The position numbers and the translations under genes are program-made. Below are positions 16,869-25,267 of a stretch of 64,000 bases of DNA, piece by piece. The notes under the pieces are model-generated. The model did not search any database. It was not told the origin of the DNA and was given only the letters and a program-made list of their open reading frames with translations. The stretch is from the NCBI RefSeq assembly GCF_035917455.1, contig NZ_CP109078.1, forward strand, positions 2,666,001 to 2,730,000. The letters are read 5' to 3'. Position 1 is the stretch's first letter, and every line of letters starts with the position of its first letter. The stretch comes from Micromonospora sp. NBC_01796 (lineage in GTDB: Bacteria; Actinomycetota; Actinomycetes; Mycobacteriales; Micromonosporaceae).

Positions 16869-19800
16869 CTACGCTAGCGGCTGAGCGGCCGACCCGGACT
16901 CGGCCAGACCGGCAGAGTCGGTCAAACCCGCCGCACCCGCCAGACCGGCGGCGTCGGCCAGACCGGCCGCGCGGGCCAGGGCGGCCGAATCCGACAGGGT
17001 GTCGCCGCCCGGAGACTCGTCGACCCTCGGGGCGGGCAGGCGCGACGCCAACTCGGCGCAGAGCGCGTCCACCCCGGCCCGCTCGCTCGTCTGCTGCGTC
17101 GAGTACGCCAACCGCACCGCCTCCGCGGCGGCCACCCCGGCCTCCGCGTACTCGCCCATCGCGGCCAGCGTCTCGGCCAACGTCCGGCGCGCCAGCACCA
17201 CGCTCCGTACGTCCTCGGCCGATGCCGCCACCGCCCGACGCGCCCAGTCCAGCGCCTGCACCGGCTGACCCTCGGCGAGCAGCGCCGAGGCGTACCGGGC
17301 CAGGGTCTGCTGGCGGGAGAAGAGCAGCGACGGGGTGCTCGCACTGGTCGCCAGCGGGGCCAGCAGCCCCACGGCGGTGCTCGGGTCACCGGCGGTCAAC
17401 CGGGCGGTGGCCAGCAGCACCCGGGGACCGACCTGCACCGGAGCCAGCGAGTTGTGCGGCTCGACCGCAGCCAGGACCGCCCGGGCGTCCCGCTCGGCCG
17501 TCTCCACGTCGCCCCGCTCCAACGCCACAAAACCGCGCAACGTCCCGGCCAGACCGGTCAGCAGCGGGTGCGCGGTCCGGTCGCCGTACGACAGGGCGTC
17601 GGTGAGCAGGTCGGCGGCGTGCTCCGGCTCGCCCAGCCCGCGCGCCACGACTCCGCGTACGACCAGGGCGAAGCCCCGGCCCCAGTCGTCGGAGACGGCC
17701 GCGAAGTCCCGGTACGCCCGGCGGGCCGCCCGGTCGGACTCGGTCAGCTCGCCCAGTTCGGCGGCGGCGAACGCCTCCACCGCGCGCAGGGTGCCGACCG
17801 CCCACGCCTCCCCGACCCGTTCACCGAACGGCAGGAAGACCCGGGCCAGCCGGCGGGCCTCGGCGAGTCGGCCGGCGAGCAGCCGGGCGAACGCGGTGGT
17901 GCCGCGCAACCAGGCCTGCCCGACCGGATCGTGGGTTTCGGCGAAGAGTCGGGCGGCCCGGCCGAGCACCGCGTCGGTGCCGGCGAAGTCGCCCCGGGTG
18001 GTGGTCACCCAGGCCAGGTTCTGCAACGACCAGGCCTGCCCGCGCCGGTCGTCCGCGGCGAGGTTGACCTGGTACGCCCCGGCGAACCGGCTGCTCGCCT
18101 GGCTCAACCGGCCGTTGAAGAAGTCGCTCATGCCGAGCCGGCGCATCGCCGAGGCCCGGGGCGCCGGCAGGTCGGCGGCGGTGGCCACCTGCAACGCGTC
18201 CTGCCAGGTGTCGACCGCCCGCCGGTGGTCACCGATGGCCTGGTACGCCTGCCCGGCGATGAGCAGTGCCCCGGCCCGTCGGATCGGGTCGTCGGCGGCG
18301 TTGGCGCCGATCTTCTCGGCGAAGGTGAGCGCGTCGGCGGGGCGCCCGATCTGCAACAGGGCGCGGGCGTGGACGAGCTGGTCGGAGCCGGGGACCTCGT
18401 CACCGGCGAGCGCGGCGGCGCGTTCGGCGTACTCGACCGCGAGGGACGGTTCCCCGGCGGCGATCGCTTTCCGGGCGGACCGGTTCAGCGCGCTCACGCC
18501 CAGCGGGGCAACCGTACGGGCCACCGAGTCGGTCCGCAGGCCGACCGCGTCGGCGAGCGCGACGGCCCGTTCGACGTGTTCGGCGACGAACGCGTCCCGG
18601 AGCCCCTCCGGCAGTCCGGACCGGTCCCGGACCACGCCCAGCGCACCATCGACGGCAACCGCACCGTCGGCCGGTCCGAGCCCGTCGGCCGTACGCAGGA
18701 GCCCGTCGGCGGGTTGGGGCAGTTCGCCTGGTGCGGCCCACCGGGCGAGCGCGGCGTGCCGTTCGGCGAGGTCGGCCTTGCCGATCCCGGCGTACGCGGC
18801 CTCGCGCATCAGCGGGGTGGCGAACGTGTAGCCGTCGCGGGTGCGGTGCAGCATCCGGCGTTGCAGGAGTTCCTCGACGGCGCGGTCCAGTTCGCCGGTG
18901 TCGACCGAGGCGGGGCCGCCGTCGCGTCCGGTCCGCCGCTCCCGGAGCGCCTCGAGTGCGCCGGCCGGGACGGTGTCGCCGACGACGGCGGCGTCACGCA
19001 GCACCGATCGGGCGTCGGCGGGCAGTGCGTCGATCCGGGCGGCGAGGACCGCGGCCAGGTCACGGGAGAGCAGCCGGCTGCCCAGCGATCCCGGCACCAG
19101 CCGCCAGGTGACACCGGTGCCGGCAACCGGCTGGGTCGCCTGTTCCCGCTCGCTCACCTCGACCAGGGCGCCGCGTTCGATCAGCAGGGTGACGAGTTCG
19201 GCGAGGTAGAACGGGTTGCCCTGGGCGGTGGCGAGCAGCCGGTCGGTGTCGGCCTGCGGCAGCCGGCCGCCGCCGAGGTACGTGGTGAGCAGCCGGGCCG
19301 CGTCGGCACCCCGCAGCGGTGGCAGGGCGTTGACCTCGGCGTCCGCGACCCCGGTCAGGGCTCCGGCCGTACGGACCAGTTCGGGGCGGCCGAGCAGCAG
19401 CGCCAGCACCGGTCCGGTCAGTCGGGACAGGGTCTGGCCGAGGGCGTCGACGGTTTCCGGGGTGGCGTCGTGCAGGTCGTCGACGATCACCACCATCGGT
19501 GTCTCGGCGGCGAGCGCGCTGAGCAGGTCGGAGACCGCTGCCGGTACGGCACCGGCGTCCGGGACCGGCCCGCTCGGCGCCCACTCGGCGGCACCCACCG
19601 GTACGCCGGCAGCCGGCGTCAGGTCGCCGTACCCGAGCAGGGCGAGGAGCAGGTCGGAGGGGATCGGTGGCTGGTCGGGGCGGAACCGGGCCAGTCGCTG
19701 GCCGAGCCGGCGCAGCCGTTCCTCGACCACCGGCCGGGTGAGCGCGGGGTTCCCCCCGCTGGGCAGGCCGACGGCGGCGCGTACGAGGTCGGCCAGCGGC

Positions 19801-20729
19801 GCCAGCCGGCGACGCTCGCCGAAGGCGGCACAGCGTACGGAAAGCACCCTGGCGCCGGTGTGCGCGGCGAACCGCCCGGCGCCGACGTCGTAGCCGGCGG
19901 CCAGCCGTTCGACCTCGGCCGCGAACCGGGACTTGCCGACCCCGGCCTCGGCCGTCATCAGCAGCACCCGGGACTCGCCCCGGTCGATCACCTCGGCGAG
20001 CCGGCCGGCGACCCGACCGATCTCGGTTTCCCGGCCGACGAAGGGTGCCTCGTCGCCGAGCCCGGACCGGGTGCCGGGGGCGTCGAGCAGACCGAGCAGT
20101 TCGTACGCCTCGACCGGCTGGCGCTTGCCCTTGAGCCGCAGCGGGCGCAGTTGCCGCCAGGAGGAGACGTGCCGGGTGACGGCGGCGGTGCTGGCACCGG
20201 CGTAGACCGCGCCGATCGCGGCGGCGTCGGCGAGCCGGGCGGCGGTGTTCACGGTGTCGCCGATGACGGTGTACTCGATCGCGGCCTGGATGCCGGCGAC
20301 CACGTCGCCGGTGTTGAGCCCGACCCGCAGGCCGAGCGGGGCACCGCCGCCACGTTCGTCGTCGAGCACCCGGCGGACGGCCCGCTGCATGGACAGGGCG
20401 GCCCGTACCGCCCGTTCGGCGTCGTCCTCGTGGGCGACGGGGGCACCGAAAACGGCCATGATCCCGTCACCGGTGAGCTTGTCGACGTGGCCGCCGAAGG
20501 TCTTGACCGCACCGGCCAGGGAGGCGAGGACCCGGTCGGTGACCGCGCCGACCCGCTCGGGGTCGAGGTCCTCCGACCAGGAGGTGAAATCGGACAGATC
20601 ACCGAAGAGGACGGTAACCACCCGGCGTTCGGCCGCCGGCAGGGTCGCGGCAGCCGGCAGCGCGGCACCACAGTTGTGGCAGAACCGCGCGCCGGGCACG
20701 GCGACGGTTCCACACACCGGGCAGGTCAC
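16869..20729 (-). CDS. Nucleotide-cyclase / AAA ATPase / TPR regulator
   Basis: 1286 aa from the GTG at 20729. N-terminal zinc ribbon (C3, C6, C17, C20), class III adenylate/guanylate cyclase domain (about 37-220) with both metal aspartates visible (LFGDLSDFT and LTGDGIMAVFG) and the YTVIGDTVNTAARL segment, then an AAA/STAND-type ATPase (P-loop AEAGVGKS; VVIVDDLHDAT as Walker B) and a long all-helical TPR-like C-terminal half. This cyclase-ATPase-TPR design is a known actinobacterial and cyanobacterial signalling type; no membrane span. The GTG overlaps the stop of the upstream hydrolase gene (GTGA), implying translational coupling. Ala-rich low-complexity tail. Confidence 0.87.
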   Translation of the reverse strand: MTCPVCGTVAVPGARFCHNCGAALPAAATLPAAERRVVTVLFGDLSDFTSWSEDLDPERVGAVTDRVLASLAGAVKTFGGHVDKLTGDGIMAVFGAPVAHEDDAERAVRAALSMQRAVRRVLDDERGGGAPLGLRVGLNTGDVVAGIQAAIEYTVIGDTVNTAARLADAAAIGAVYAGASTAAVTRHVSSWRQLRPLRLKGKRQPVEAYELLGLLDAPGTRSGLGDEAPFVGRETEIGRVAGRLAEVIDRGESRVLLMTAEAGVGKSRFAAEVERLAAGYDVGAGRFAAHTGARVLSVRCAAFGERRRLAPLADLVRAAVGLPSGGNPALTRPVVEERLRRLGQRLARFRPDQPPIPSDLLLALLGYGDLTPAAGVPVGAAEWAPSGPVPDAGAVPAAVSDLLSALAAETPMVVIVDDLHDATPETVDALGQTLSRLTGPVLALLLGRPELVRTAGALTGVADAEVNALPPLRGADAARLLTTYLGGGRLPQADTDRLLATAQGNPFYLAELVTLLIERGALVEVSEREQATQPVAGTGVTWRLVPGSLGSRLLSRDLAAVLAARIDALPADARSVLRDAAVVGDTVPAGALEALRERRTGRDGGPASVDTGELDRAVEELLQRRMLHRTRDGYTFATPLMREAAYAGIGKADLAERHAALARWAAPGELPQPADGLLRTADGLGPADGAVAVDGALGVVRDRSGLPEGLRDAFVAEHVERAVALADAVGLRTDSVARTVAPLGVSALNRSARKAIAAGEPSLAVEYAERAAALAGDEVPGSDQLVHARALLQIGRPADALTFAEKIGANAADDPIRRAGALLIAGQAYQAIGDHRRAVDTWQDALQVATAADLPAPRASAMRRLGMSDFFNGRLSQASSRFAGAYQVNLAADDRRGQAWSLQNLAWVTTTRGDFAGTDAVLGRAARLFAETHDPVGQAWLRGTTAFARLLAGRLAEARRLARVFLPFGERVGEAWAVGTLRAVEAFAAAELGELTESDRAARRAYRDFAAVSDDWGRGFALVVRGVVARGLGEPEHAADLLTDALSYGDRTAHPLLTGLAGTLRGFVALERGDVETAERDARAVLAAVEPHNSLAPVQVGPRVLLATARLTAGDPSTAVGLLAPLATSASTPSLLFSRQQTLARYASALLAEGQPVQALDWARRAVAASAEDVRSVVLARRTLAETLAAMGEYAEAGVAAAEAVRLAYSTQQTSERAGVDALCAELASRLPAPRVDESPGGDTLSDSAALARAAGLADAAGLAGAAGLTDSAGLAESGSAAQPLA

Positions 20730-21649
20730 GGGAGGTCCAACCCACCGGCCCCCGGCCCGTGTTCCCGAATTTCGGGATCGGGCCCGTTTTCCCGGGCGAG
20801 ATGGTCGACCGACCCGTTCTCCCGGGCGGGGACTGACCCGTCTTCCCGGGCGAGATAGTCGAGTTGGGCGCGGACGGACCATTCGGCGGCCCACCAGAGC
20901 GACCGGTCGACGTCGGCGTAGACGGCGGCCACGACCTCGGGCGCGGTGGTCGCACCGGCGGCGACCGCCTGGCGTACCTGGTCCAGCCGGGCCCGCCGGT
21001 GGGCCAGGTAGAACCGGGCCGCCACGGCGCAGTCGGCGAGCGCCGGGCCGTGTCCGGGCAGGGCCGGCAATCCGTCGTACGCGGTGAGCAGCTCCAGGCT
21101 GTCGAGGTACTGCCCGAGGTCCCCGTCCGGATGGGCGACCACGGTGGTGCCCCGACCGAGGATGGTGTCCCCGGTGAAGACCGCCGCCGGTGGTTCCGTC
21201 TCGATCAGGTCGGACGGTTCGACCAGGTAACAGACCGAGTCGGCGGTGTGTCCCGGCGTGTCCAGTGCGGCGAACTCCAACCCGTACGCGTCGAAGCTCT
21301 CGGTCGCCACGAGGGGGTCGGTGCCGACGCAGTGGGCCGCGTCCGCCGCGAGTACGCGGGTCCCGCCCAGCAGGTCGGAGAGGCGACGGGCGCCCTCGAC
21401 GTGGTCAGCGTGCCCGTGGGTGATCAGGATGAGCCCGATCGGCCCCTGGGCGGCGATCGCGGTGAGGTGTCCCTCGTCCAGCGGTCCCGGATCGATCACG
21501 ACCCCGGCGCGCTGGCCGGCCGCTCGCAGAAACCAGGTGTTGGTGCCGTCGAGGGTCATCGGACCCGGGTTCGGTGCCCGTACCAGCGTCACCCAGCTCG
21601 GTAGCTGGTCGGCGAGCGCCGCAGCCGGCGCGATCACGTGGCCAGTCAT
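20726..21649 (-). CDS. Metallo-beta-lactamase-fold hydrolase (Rv3677c-like)
   Basis: 307 aa from the ATG at 21649. The zinc motif HGHADHVEG, a downstream DTPGHTADS histidine, the GDTILGRG aspartate and the late PGHG histidine are all present, so the protein should be an active binuclear metallo-hydrolase of the LACTB2/glyoxalase II-like group; an RNase or thioester role is possible. Neighbours match M. tuberculosis Rv3677c-Rv3678c-Rv3678A. The last about 50 aa are a repetitive extension (ARENGS-type units) not typical of the family. It overlaps the cyclase gene by 4 bp. Confidence 0.85.
   Translation of the reverse strand: MTGHVIAPAAALADQLPSWVTLVRAPNPGPMTLDGTNTWFLRAAGQRAGVVIDPGPLDEGHLTAIAAQGPIGLILITHGHADHVEGARRLSDLLGGTRVLAADAAHCVGTDPLVATESFDAYGLEFAALDTPGHTADSVCYLVEPSDLIETEPPAAVFTGDTILGRGTTVVAHPDGDLGQYLDSLELLTAYDGLPALPGHGPALADCAVAARFYLAHRRARLDQVRQAVAAGATTAPEVVAAVYADVDRSLWWAAEWSVRAQLDYLAREDGSVPARENGSVDHLARENGPDPEIREHGPGAGGLDLP
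20765..20860 (-). repeat. Imperfect tandem units at 3' end of hydrolase gene
   Basis: Three copies of a unit containing CCCGT(T/C)(T/C)TCCCGGGCG, spaced about 24-33 bp, encode the repetitive C-terminal tail (AREDGS, ARENGS, ARENGP) of the metallo-hydrolase. Confidence 0.65.
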
Positions 21650-21760
21650 GGCAGGAATGGTACGACCCGGCGATGTCACCCCCGTGTCGCCTTTCCCCCA
21701 CCCCACCCTCTCCCCACCCTCCCCACCCCCTCCCCCGCCCTCCCCACCCCTCCCTCTCGC

Positions 21761-21834
21761 GCGATCTTGCACTTGTGGCGGTGGACGTACCCACGCATCG
21801 GGGACAATTCCCGGCACCACAAGTGCAAGATCGC
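21761..21834. repeat. Palindromic element, GCGATCTTGCACTTGTGG arms, copy 2
   Basis: A perfect 18-bp inverted repeat (21761-21778 and 21817-21834) around a 38-base centre, flanked on the left by C-rich and on the right by complementary G-rich tracts, which would lengthen the stem. Same arm sequence as the element at 13443-13513. It lies at the 3' side of the RidA gene and upstream of the hydrolase gene. Confidence 0.9.
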
Positions 21835-21873
21835 CGCAGAGGAAGGGGGCGGGGGAGGGAGGGGGTGGGAGGG

Positions 21874-22335
21874 TTAGGCGACCTCGACGATGACCTCGAC
21901 CTCGACGGGGGAGTCGAGGGGGAGTTCGGCCACACCTACGGCGCTGCGTACGTGGCGGCCGGCCTCGCCGAAGACGGCACCGAACAGGTCCGAGGCCCCG
22001 TTGAGTACGCCGGGCTGGCCGGTGAAGCCCTCCGCCGAGGCGACAAACCCGGTCACCTTGACGATCTTGACGACGTTCTCCAGCCCGACCAGCGAGTCGA
22101 CGGCCGCCAGGGCGTTGATGGCGCACCGCTCCGCGAGGTCCTTCGCCTGCTCGGCCGAGACCCCGTTACCGACCTTGCCGGTGGCGAGCAGCTTCCCGTC
22201 CACGACCGGGAGCTGCCCGGAGACGTAGACGTGGTGGCCCGACTGCACCGCCGGGACGTACGACCCGAGCGGCTGCACCACGTCGGGCAGGTTCAGCCCC
22301 AGCTCGGCGAGCTTGGCGTGTGGTCCGGTGCTCAC
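21874..22335 (-). CDS. RidA/YjgF-family protein
   Basis: 153 aa. RidA-family fold with the conserved SGHHVYVSGQLPVVDGKL strand, CAINALAAVDSLVG helix and the SAVGVAELPLDSPVEVE C-terminus (a variant subgroup lacking the canonical RidA deaminase Arg context, so imine-deaminase activity is uncertain). The GTG at 22335 overlaps the stop of the upstream DUF4177 gene (GTGA). Synteny with M. tuberculosis Rv3678c supports the call. Confidence 0.87.
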   Translation of the reverse strand: MSTGPHAKLAELGLNLPDVVQPLGSYVPAVQSGHHVYVSGQLPVVDGKLLATGKVGNGVSAEQAKDLAERCAINALAAVDSLVGLENVVKIVKVTGFVASAEGFTGQPGVLNGASDLFGAVFGEAGRHVRSAVGVAELPLDSPVEVEVIVEVA

Positions 22336-22487
22336 GACTTCGGCCGCTTGAGGTACGCGACGAGCTGCTCCGGGTTCGGGCCCGGCACCACGCCCACCAG
22401 CTCCCAGCCGTCCTCGCCCCAGTTGTCGAGAATCTGCTTGGTCGCGTGCGTGAGCAGCGGCACCGTGGCGTACTCCCACTTCTGCAT
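22332..22487 (-). CDS. DUF4177 small protein
   Basis: 51 aa (MQKWEYATVPLL...WELVGVVPGPN...AYLKRPKS), the usual length and motif set of DUF4177: a KWEY start and a WELV core. Function unknown; the equivalent of Rv3678A in M. tuberculosis, again directly before RidA. The ATG at 22487 has a GAGGGAG site about 9 bases upstream. The frame upstream to 22607 is non-coding promoter DNA. Confidence 0.85.
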   Translation of the reverse strand: MQKWEYATVPLLTHATKQILDNWGEDGWELVGVVPGPNPEQLVAYLKRPKS

Positions 22488-22759
22488 CGCTGGCTGGCTC
22501 CCTCGTTCTTGGCTGCTTCGCCGGACGGCGTACGGATGTGCCGGACAGCCTACGGGCAGCGTCCGGCCTCTCCCGGTGCCGCCACCCCGCAAGGGTGCAA
22601 CTGACACCTGACGGCTGGTGCACGACGGCTACCCTCAGCCGCGGGCGGGCACGTATGCTCTCTCGCCAAGCCTGATCACTGCGCCAGCTCTGGGCGGCCC
22701 TGCCGGTGAGCGGTAGGGCTGCCGTGGGACCGACGTACCGAGGCCCTACGGGGGAGACG

Positions 22760-24196
22760 ATGACTCAACCGCCCAACGGCGGCGTGGCCGAACCGCGGGG
22801 CGGTCAGCCGCCCCACGACGACGAGGCCGCGCGGCCGACCCCGGTGTCCCCGGACGCCGGACCCGCCGAGGCCGACGGCACGCCGACCCCGGCGGTCGAG
22901 CCGGAAACCACCCCGGCCGCCCCCGCAGCGGACCAGACACCTTCCCCGCAGCCGGTCGAGCAGGCACCCCGGTCGAAGACAGAGTCTGAGCCGGCAGCGG
23001 CAGCGGAGTCGACCGCATCGCCGAAGACGTCGGAGCCGACCGCAGCACCGCCAGCAACGTCGGAGCCGGCCGAGGCACCATCAGCGGCGCCGGAGCCGAC
23101 CGCATCGTCAGCGGCGTCGGAGCAGGCCGCGGCACCGCCAGCCCAGCCGGGGCCGGTTCCGCCCGCGCAGGCGCAGGCGGAACCTCCGGCCCCGTCGCAG
23201 GAAACCTCGGCGTCGTCGGAGGAGCCCTCAGCGCCTTCGGAGGAGCCCACGACGCGGCCGTTGGCGGAGCAGGCGCCGTCAACGGCGGAACAGGCGGCGG
23301 CTCCGTCGGAATGGGCCCCGCCCCAGCCCGGCACGCCCGCCGCCGGGGAGCAGGCGCCCCCGACCCAGCCGATCGCGGGTCAGACGCCAACCCAGCCAAT
23401 CTCGGCCCAGACGCCAACCCAGCCGATCCCCGGCCAGACGCCGACCCAGCCGATCCCCGGCCAGCCCTTGTCGGGACAGCCCGTGCCGGGGACGCCGTAC
23501 CCGGGGCAGCCGGTGTCCGGGGTGCCGTACCCGGGGCAGCCCGTGCCGGGACAGCCGTATCCGGGGCAGCCCGTGCCGGGACAGCCGTATCCGGGGCAGC
23601 CGGTGCCGGGGCAGCCGGTGCCGGGGCAGCCGGTGCCGGGGCAGCCGGTGCCGGGGCAGCCGGTGCCGGGGCAGCCGGTGCCGGGGGCGGCCGAGTTCGG
23701 GCAGCCGGGTTATCCGGTGCCGCCGGGCTATCCGCTGCCGGTGCAGCCGCCGAAGAAGAGGCGCGGCCTGCTGATCGCCTCGATCGTGCTGGCGGTGGCG
23801 GTGGTGCTCTGCGGTGGCGGTGGACTCGCGGCGTTCCTGGTGCTGCGCAACGCGGAGACCGGCCAGGGCGCACCCAACCCGGCCACGGCGGTGGACGGGT
23901 TCCTGAAGGCCGTCTACACCGACAAGGACGCGGACAAGGCCGCCTCGTTGGTCTGCGCACAGGCCAACGACAAGGCCGCGGTCGCGGACAAGGTCGACGA
24001 GGTGAAAAAGCTCTCAGAGACGTACAAGACGCCCCGGTTCAAGTGGAACCCACCGAAAGTTGACGATCAGGCCGGTGACCGGGCAATCGTCTCGGTGCAG
24101 CTCACGATGACGACCGGGGACGAGAAGACCGCGGAGCAGCAGCTCAAGTTCACGGTGATACAGAAAACCGGTTGGCGGGTCTGCGAGGTGGGCTAG
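22760..24196 (+). CDS. Pro-rich membrane protein with NTF2-like outside domain
   Basis: 478 aa. The first about 330 residues are cytoplasmic low-complexity (Pro/Ala/Glu/Thr, then Pro-Gly-Gln-Pro-Val repeats), followed by one membrane span (LLIASIVLAVAVVLCGGGGLAAF) and an outside domain of about 110 aa (PATAVDGFLKAVYTDKDADKA ... WRVCEVG) resembling DUF4878/NTF2-like lumazine-binding folds, with two Cys likely forming a disulfide. Such proteins are common in actinobacteria and of unknown role. The ATG at 22760 has GGGGGAGACG just upstream. Confidence 0.8.
   Translation: MTQPPNGGVAEPRGGQPPHDDEAARPTPVSPDAGPAEADGTPTPAVEPETTPAAPAADQTPSPQPVEQAPRSKTESEPAAAAESTASPKTSEPTAAPPATSEPAEAPSAAPEPTASSAASEQAAAPPAQPGPVPPAQAQAEPPAPSQETSASSEEPSAPSEEPTTRPLAEQAPSTAEQAAAPSEWAPPQPGTPAAGEQAPPTQPIAGQTPTQPISAQTPTQPIPGQTPTQPIPGQPLSGQPVPGTPYPGQPVSGVPYPGQPVPGQPYPGQPVPGQPYPGQPVPGQPVPGQPVPGQPVPGQPVPGQPVPGAAEFGQPGYPVPPGYPLPVQPPKKRRGLLIASIVLAVAVVLCGGGGLAAFLVLRNAETGQGAPNPATAVDGFLKAVYTDKDADKAASLVCAQANDKAAVADKVDEVKKLSETYKTPRFKWNPPKVDDQAGDRAIVSVQLTMTTGDEKTAEQQLKFTVIQKTGWRVCEVG
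23573..23690 (+). repeat. 15-bp tandem repeat encoding PGQPV
   Basis: About seven near-perfect 15-bp units (GGGCAGCCGGTGCCG) follow more diverged PGQPY/PGQPV units from about 23480. They encode the cytoplasmic Pro-Gly-Gln-Pro-Val tract. Confidence 0.9.
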
Positions 24197-24222
24197 CTCG
24201 TGGCGTAGCCACTACGGCTGGT

Positions 24223-24228
24223 TACGCT
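24223..24228 (+). promoter_or_regulatory. -10 box TACGCT before first ArsA-type gene
   Basis: TACGCT ends 7 bases before the GTG at 24236; there is no ribosome site. The same hexamer precedes the second ATPase gene at the same spacing, supporting leaderless starts. Confidence 0.55.
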
Positions 24229-24235
24229 CGTATAC

Positions 24236-25210
24236 GTGCGAGCAGGTGAGGGGTCGGTCGGTCAGCCCGGTAAGGGCTGGCCGTCCCGTCTGCATGTGGT
24301 GACCGGCAAGGGCGGGACCGGGAAGACCAGCGTCGCCGCGGCCCTGGCCCTCGCGCTGGCCAGCGAGGGGCGACGCACCCTGCTGGTGGAGGTCGAGGGC
24401 CGGCAGGGCATCGGCCAGCTCTTCGGCACCGGGCCGCTGCCGTACGAGGAGCGGCGCATCGTCGAGCTTCCCGGCGGCGGTGAGGTACGCGCACTCGCCG
24501 TCGACCCCGAAGAGGCGTTGCTGGAATACCTCGACATGTTCTACAAGCTCGGTGCCGCCGGCCGCGCGCTGCGCAAGCTCGGCGCGATCGACTTCGCCAC
24601 CACCATCGCCCCGGGCCTGCGGGACGTGCTCCTGACCGGCAAGGTCAAGGAGGCGACCACCCGGACCGCGGACAAGCGCCGGGTGTACGACTCCGTGGTG
24701 CTGGACGCCCCGCCCACCGGCCGGATCGGTCGTTTCCTCAACGTCACCGCCGAGGCGGCCCGGCTGGCGAAGGTCGGCCCGATCAAGACCCAGAGCGAGG
24801 GTGTGGCGGCCCTGTTGCGCTCACCGATCACCTCCGTACACGTGGTCACGCTGCTGGAGGAGATGCCGGTCCAGGAGACGATCGACGCGATCGGCGAGCT
24901 GAACAAGCTGCGCATCCCGGTCGGGAAGGTGATCGTCAACAGCACCCGGCCGGCGCTGCTGGCGGCCAAGGTGAGTCAGGCGGAGCTGCGCCGGGGACTC
25001 GCCGCGGCCGGACTGCCCGCCGACCGGGCCACCGTCGCCGGCCTGCACACCGAGGCCCGCGACCAGCTCACCCGCCGGGAGTTGGAGGAGTCGCTCCGGT
25101 CCGATCTGGTCGAGTTGGGGCTGCCGTTGGTCGAGTTGCCCCTGTTGCCGGATGGGGTGGACCGAACGGCTCTCGACCGGCTCGCAACGGTCTTGGCCAG
25201 CGCCGATTGA
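24236..25210 (+). CDS. ArsA/GET3-like ATPase, first of pair (Rv3679-like)
   Basis: 324 aa soluble P-loop ATPase of the anion-transporting ArsA class. Deviant Walker A VTGKGGTGKTSVAAALA (residues about 21-37), switch region VVLDAPPTGRIGRFLN. Actinobacteria carry two adjacent copies; in M. tuberculosis they are Rv3679-Rv3680, next to whiB4 and ponA2, as here. The leaderless GTG at 24236 fits the -10 box. A role in membrane-protein or envelope maintenance has been proposed for the mycobacterial pair; no arsenic genes are nearby. Confidence 0.88.
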   Translation: MRAGEGSVGQPGKGWPSRLHVVTGKGGTGKTSVAAALALALASEGRRTLLVEVEGRQGIGQLFGTGPLPYEERRIVELPGGGEVRALAVDPEEALLEYLDMFYKLGAAGRALRKLGAIDFATTIAPGLRDVLLTGKVKEATTRTADKRRVYDSVVLDAPPTGRIGRFLNVTAEAARLAKVGPIKTQSEGVAALLRSPITSVHVVTLLEEMPVQETIDAIGELNKLRIPVGKVIVNSTRPALLAAKVSQAELRRGLAAAGLPADRATVAGLHTEARDQLTRRELEESLRSDLVELGLPLVELPLLPDGVDRTALDRLATVLASAD

Positions 25211-25255
25211 CTCACACCTGAGCGCTGCCCTGGGCAGTGGGCGGCTCAATCCCGA

Positions 25256-25261
25256 TACGCT
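25256..25261 (+). promoter_or_regulatory. -10 box TACGCT before second ArsA-type gene
   Basis: TACGCT, 6 bases, then GTG at 25268; no ribosome site. It gives the second ATPase gene its own start in addition to any read-through. Confidence 0.55.
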
Positions 25262-25267
25262 CGGATC

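Noticed and set aside
17454-20858. 1134-codon open frame antisense to the cyclase gene
   Set aside because: Composition is that of a complementary-strand shadow (Gly/Val/Arg/Gln-rich, no domains); the minus-strand frame has clear cyclase and ATPase motifs.
23480-23690. Short tandem units as a regulatory or CRISPR-like repeat
   Set aside because: Units are contiguous 15-mers in frame encoding PGQPV inside a supported gene.
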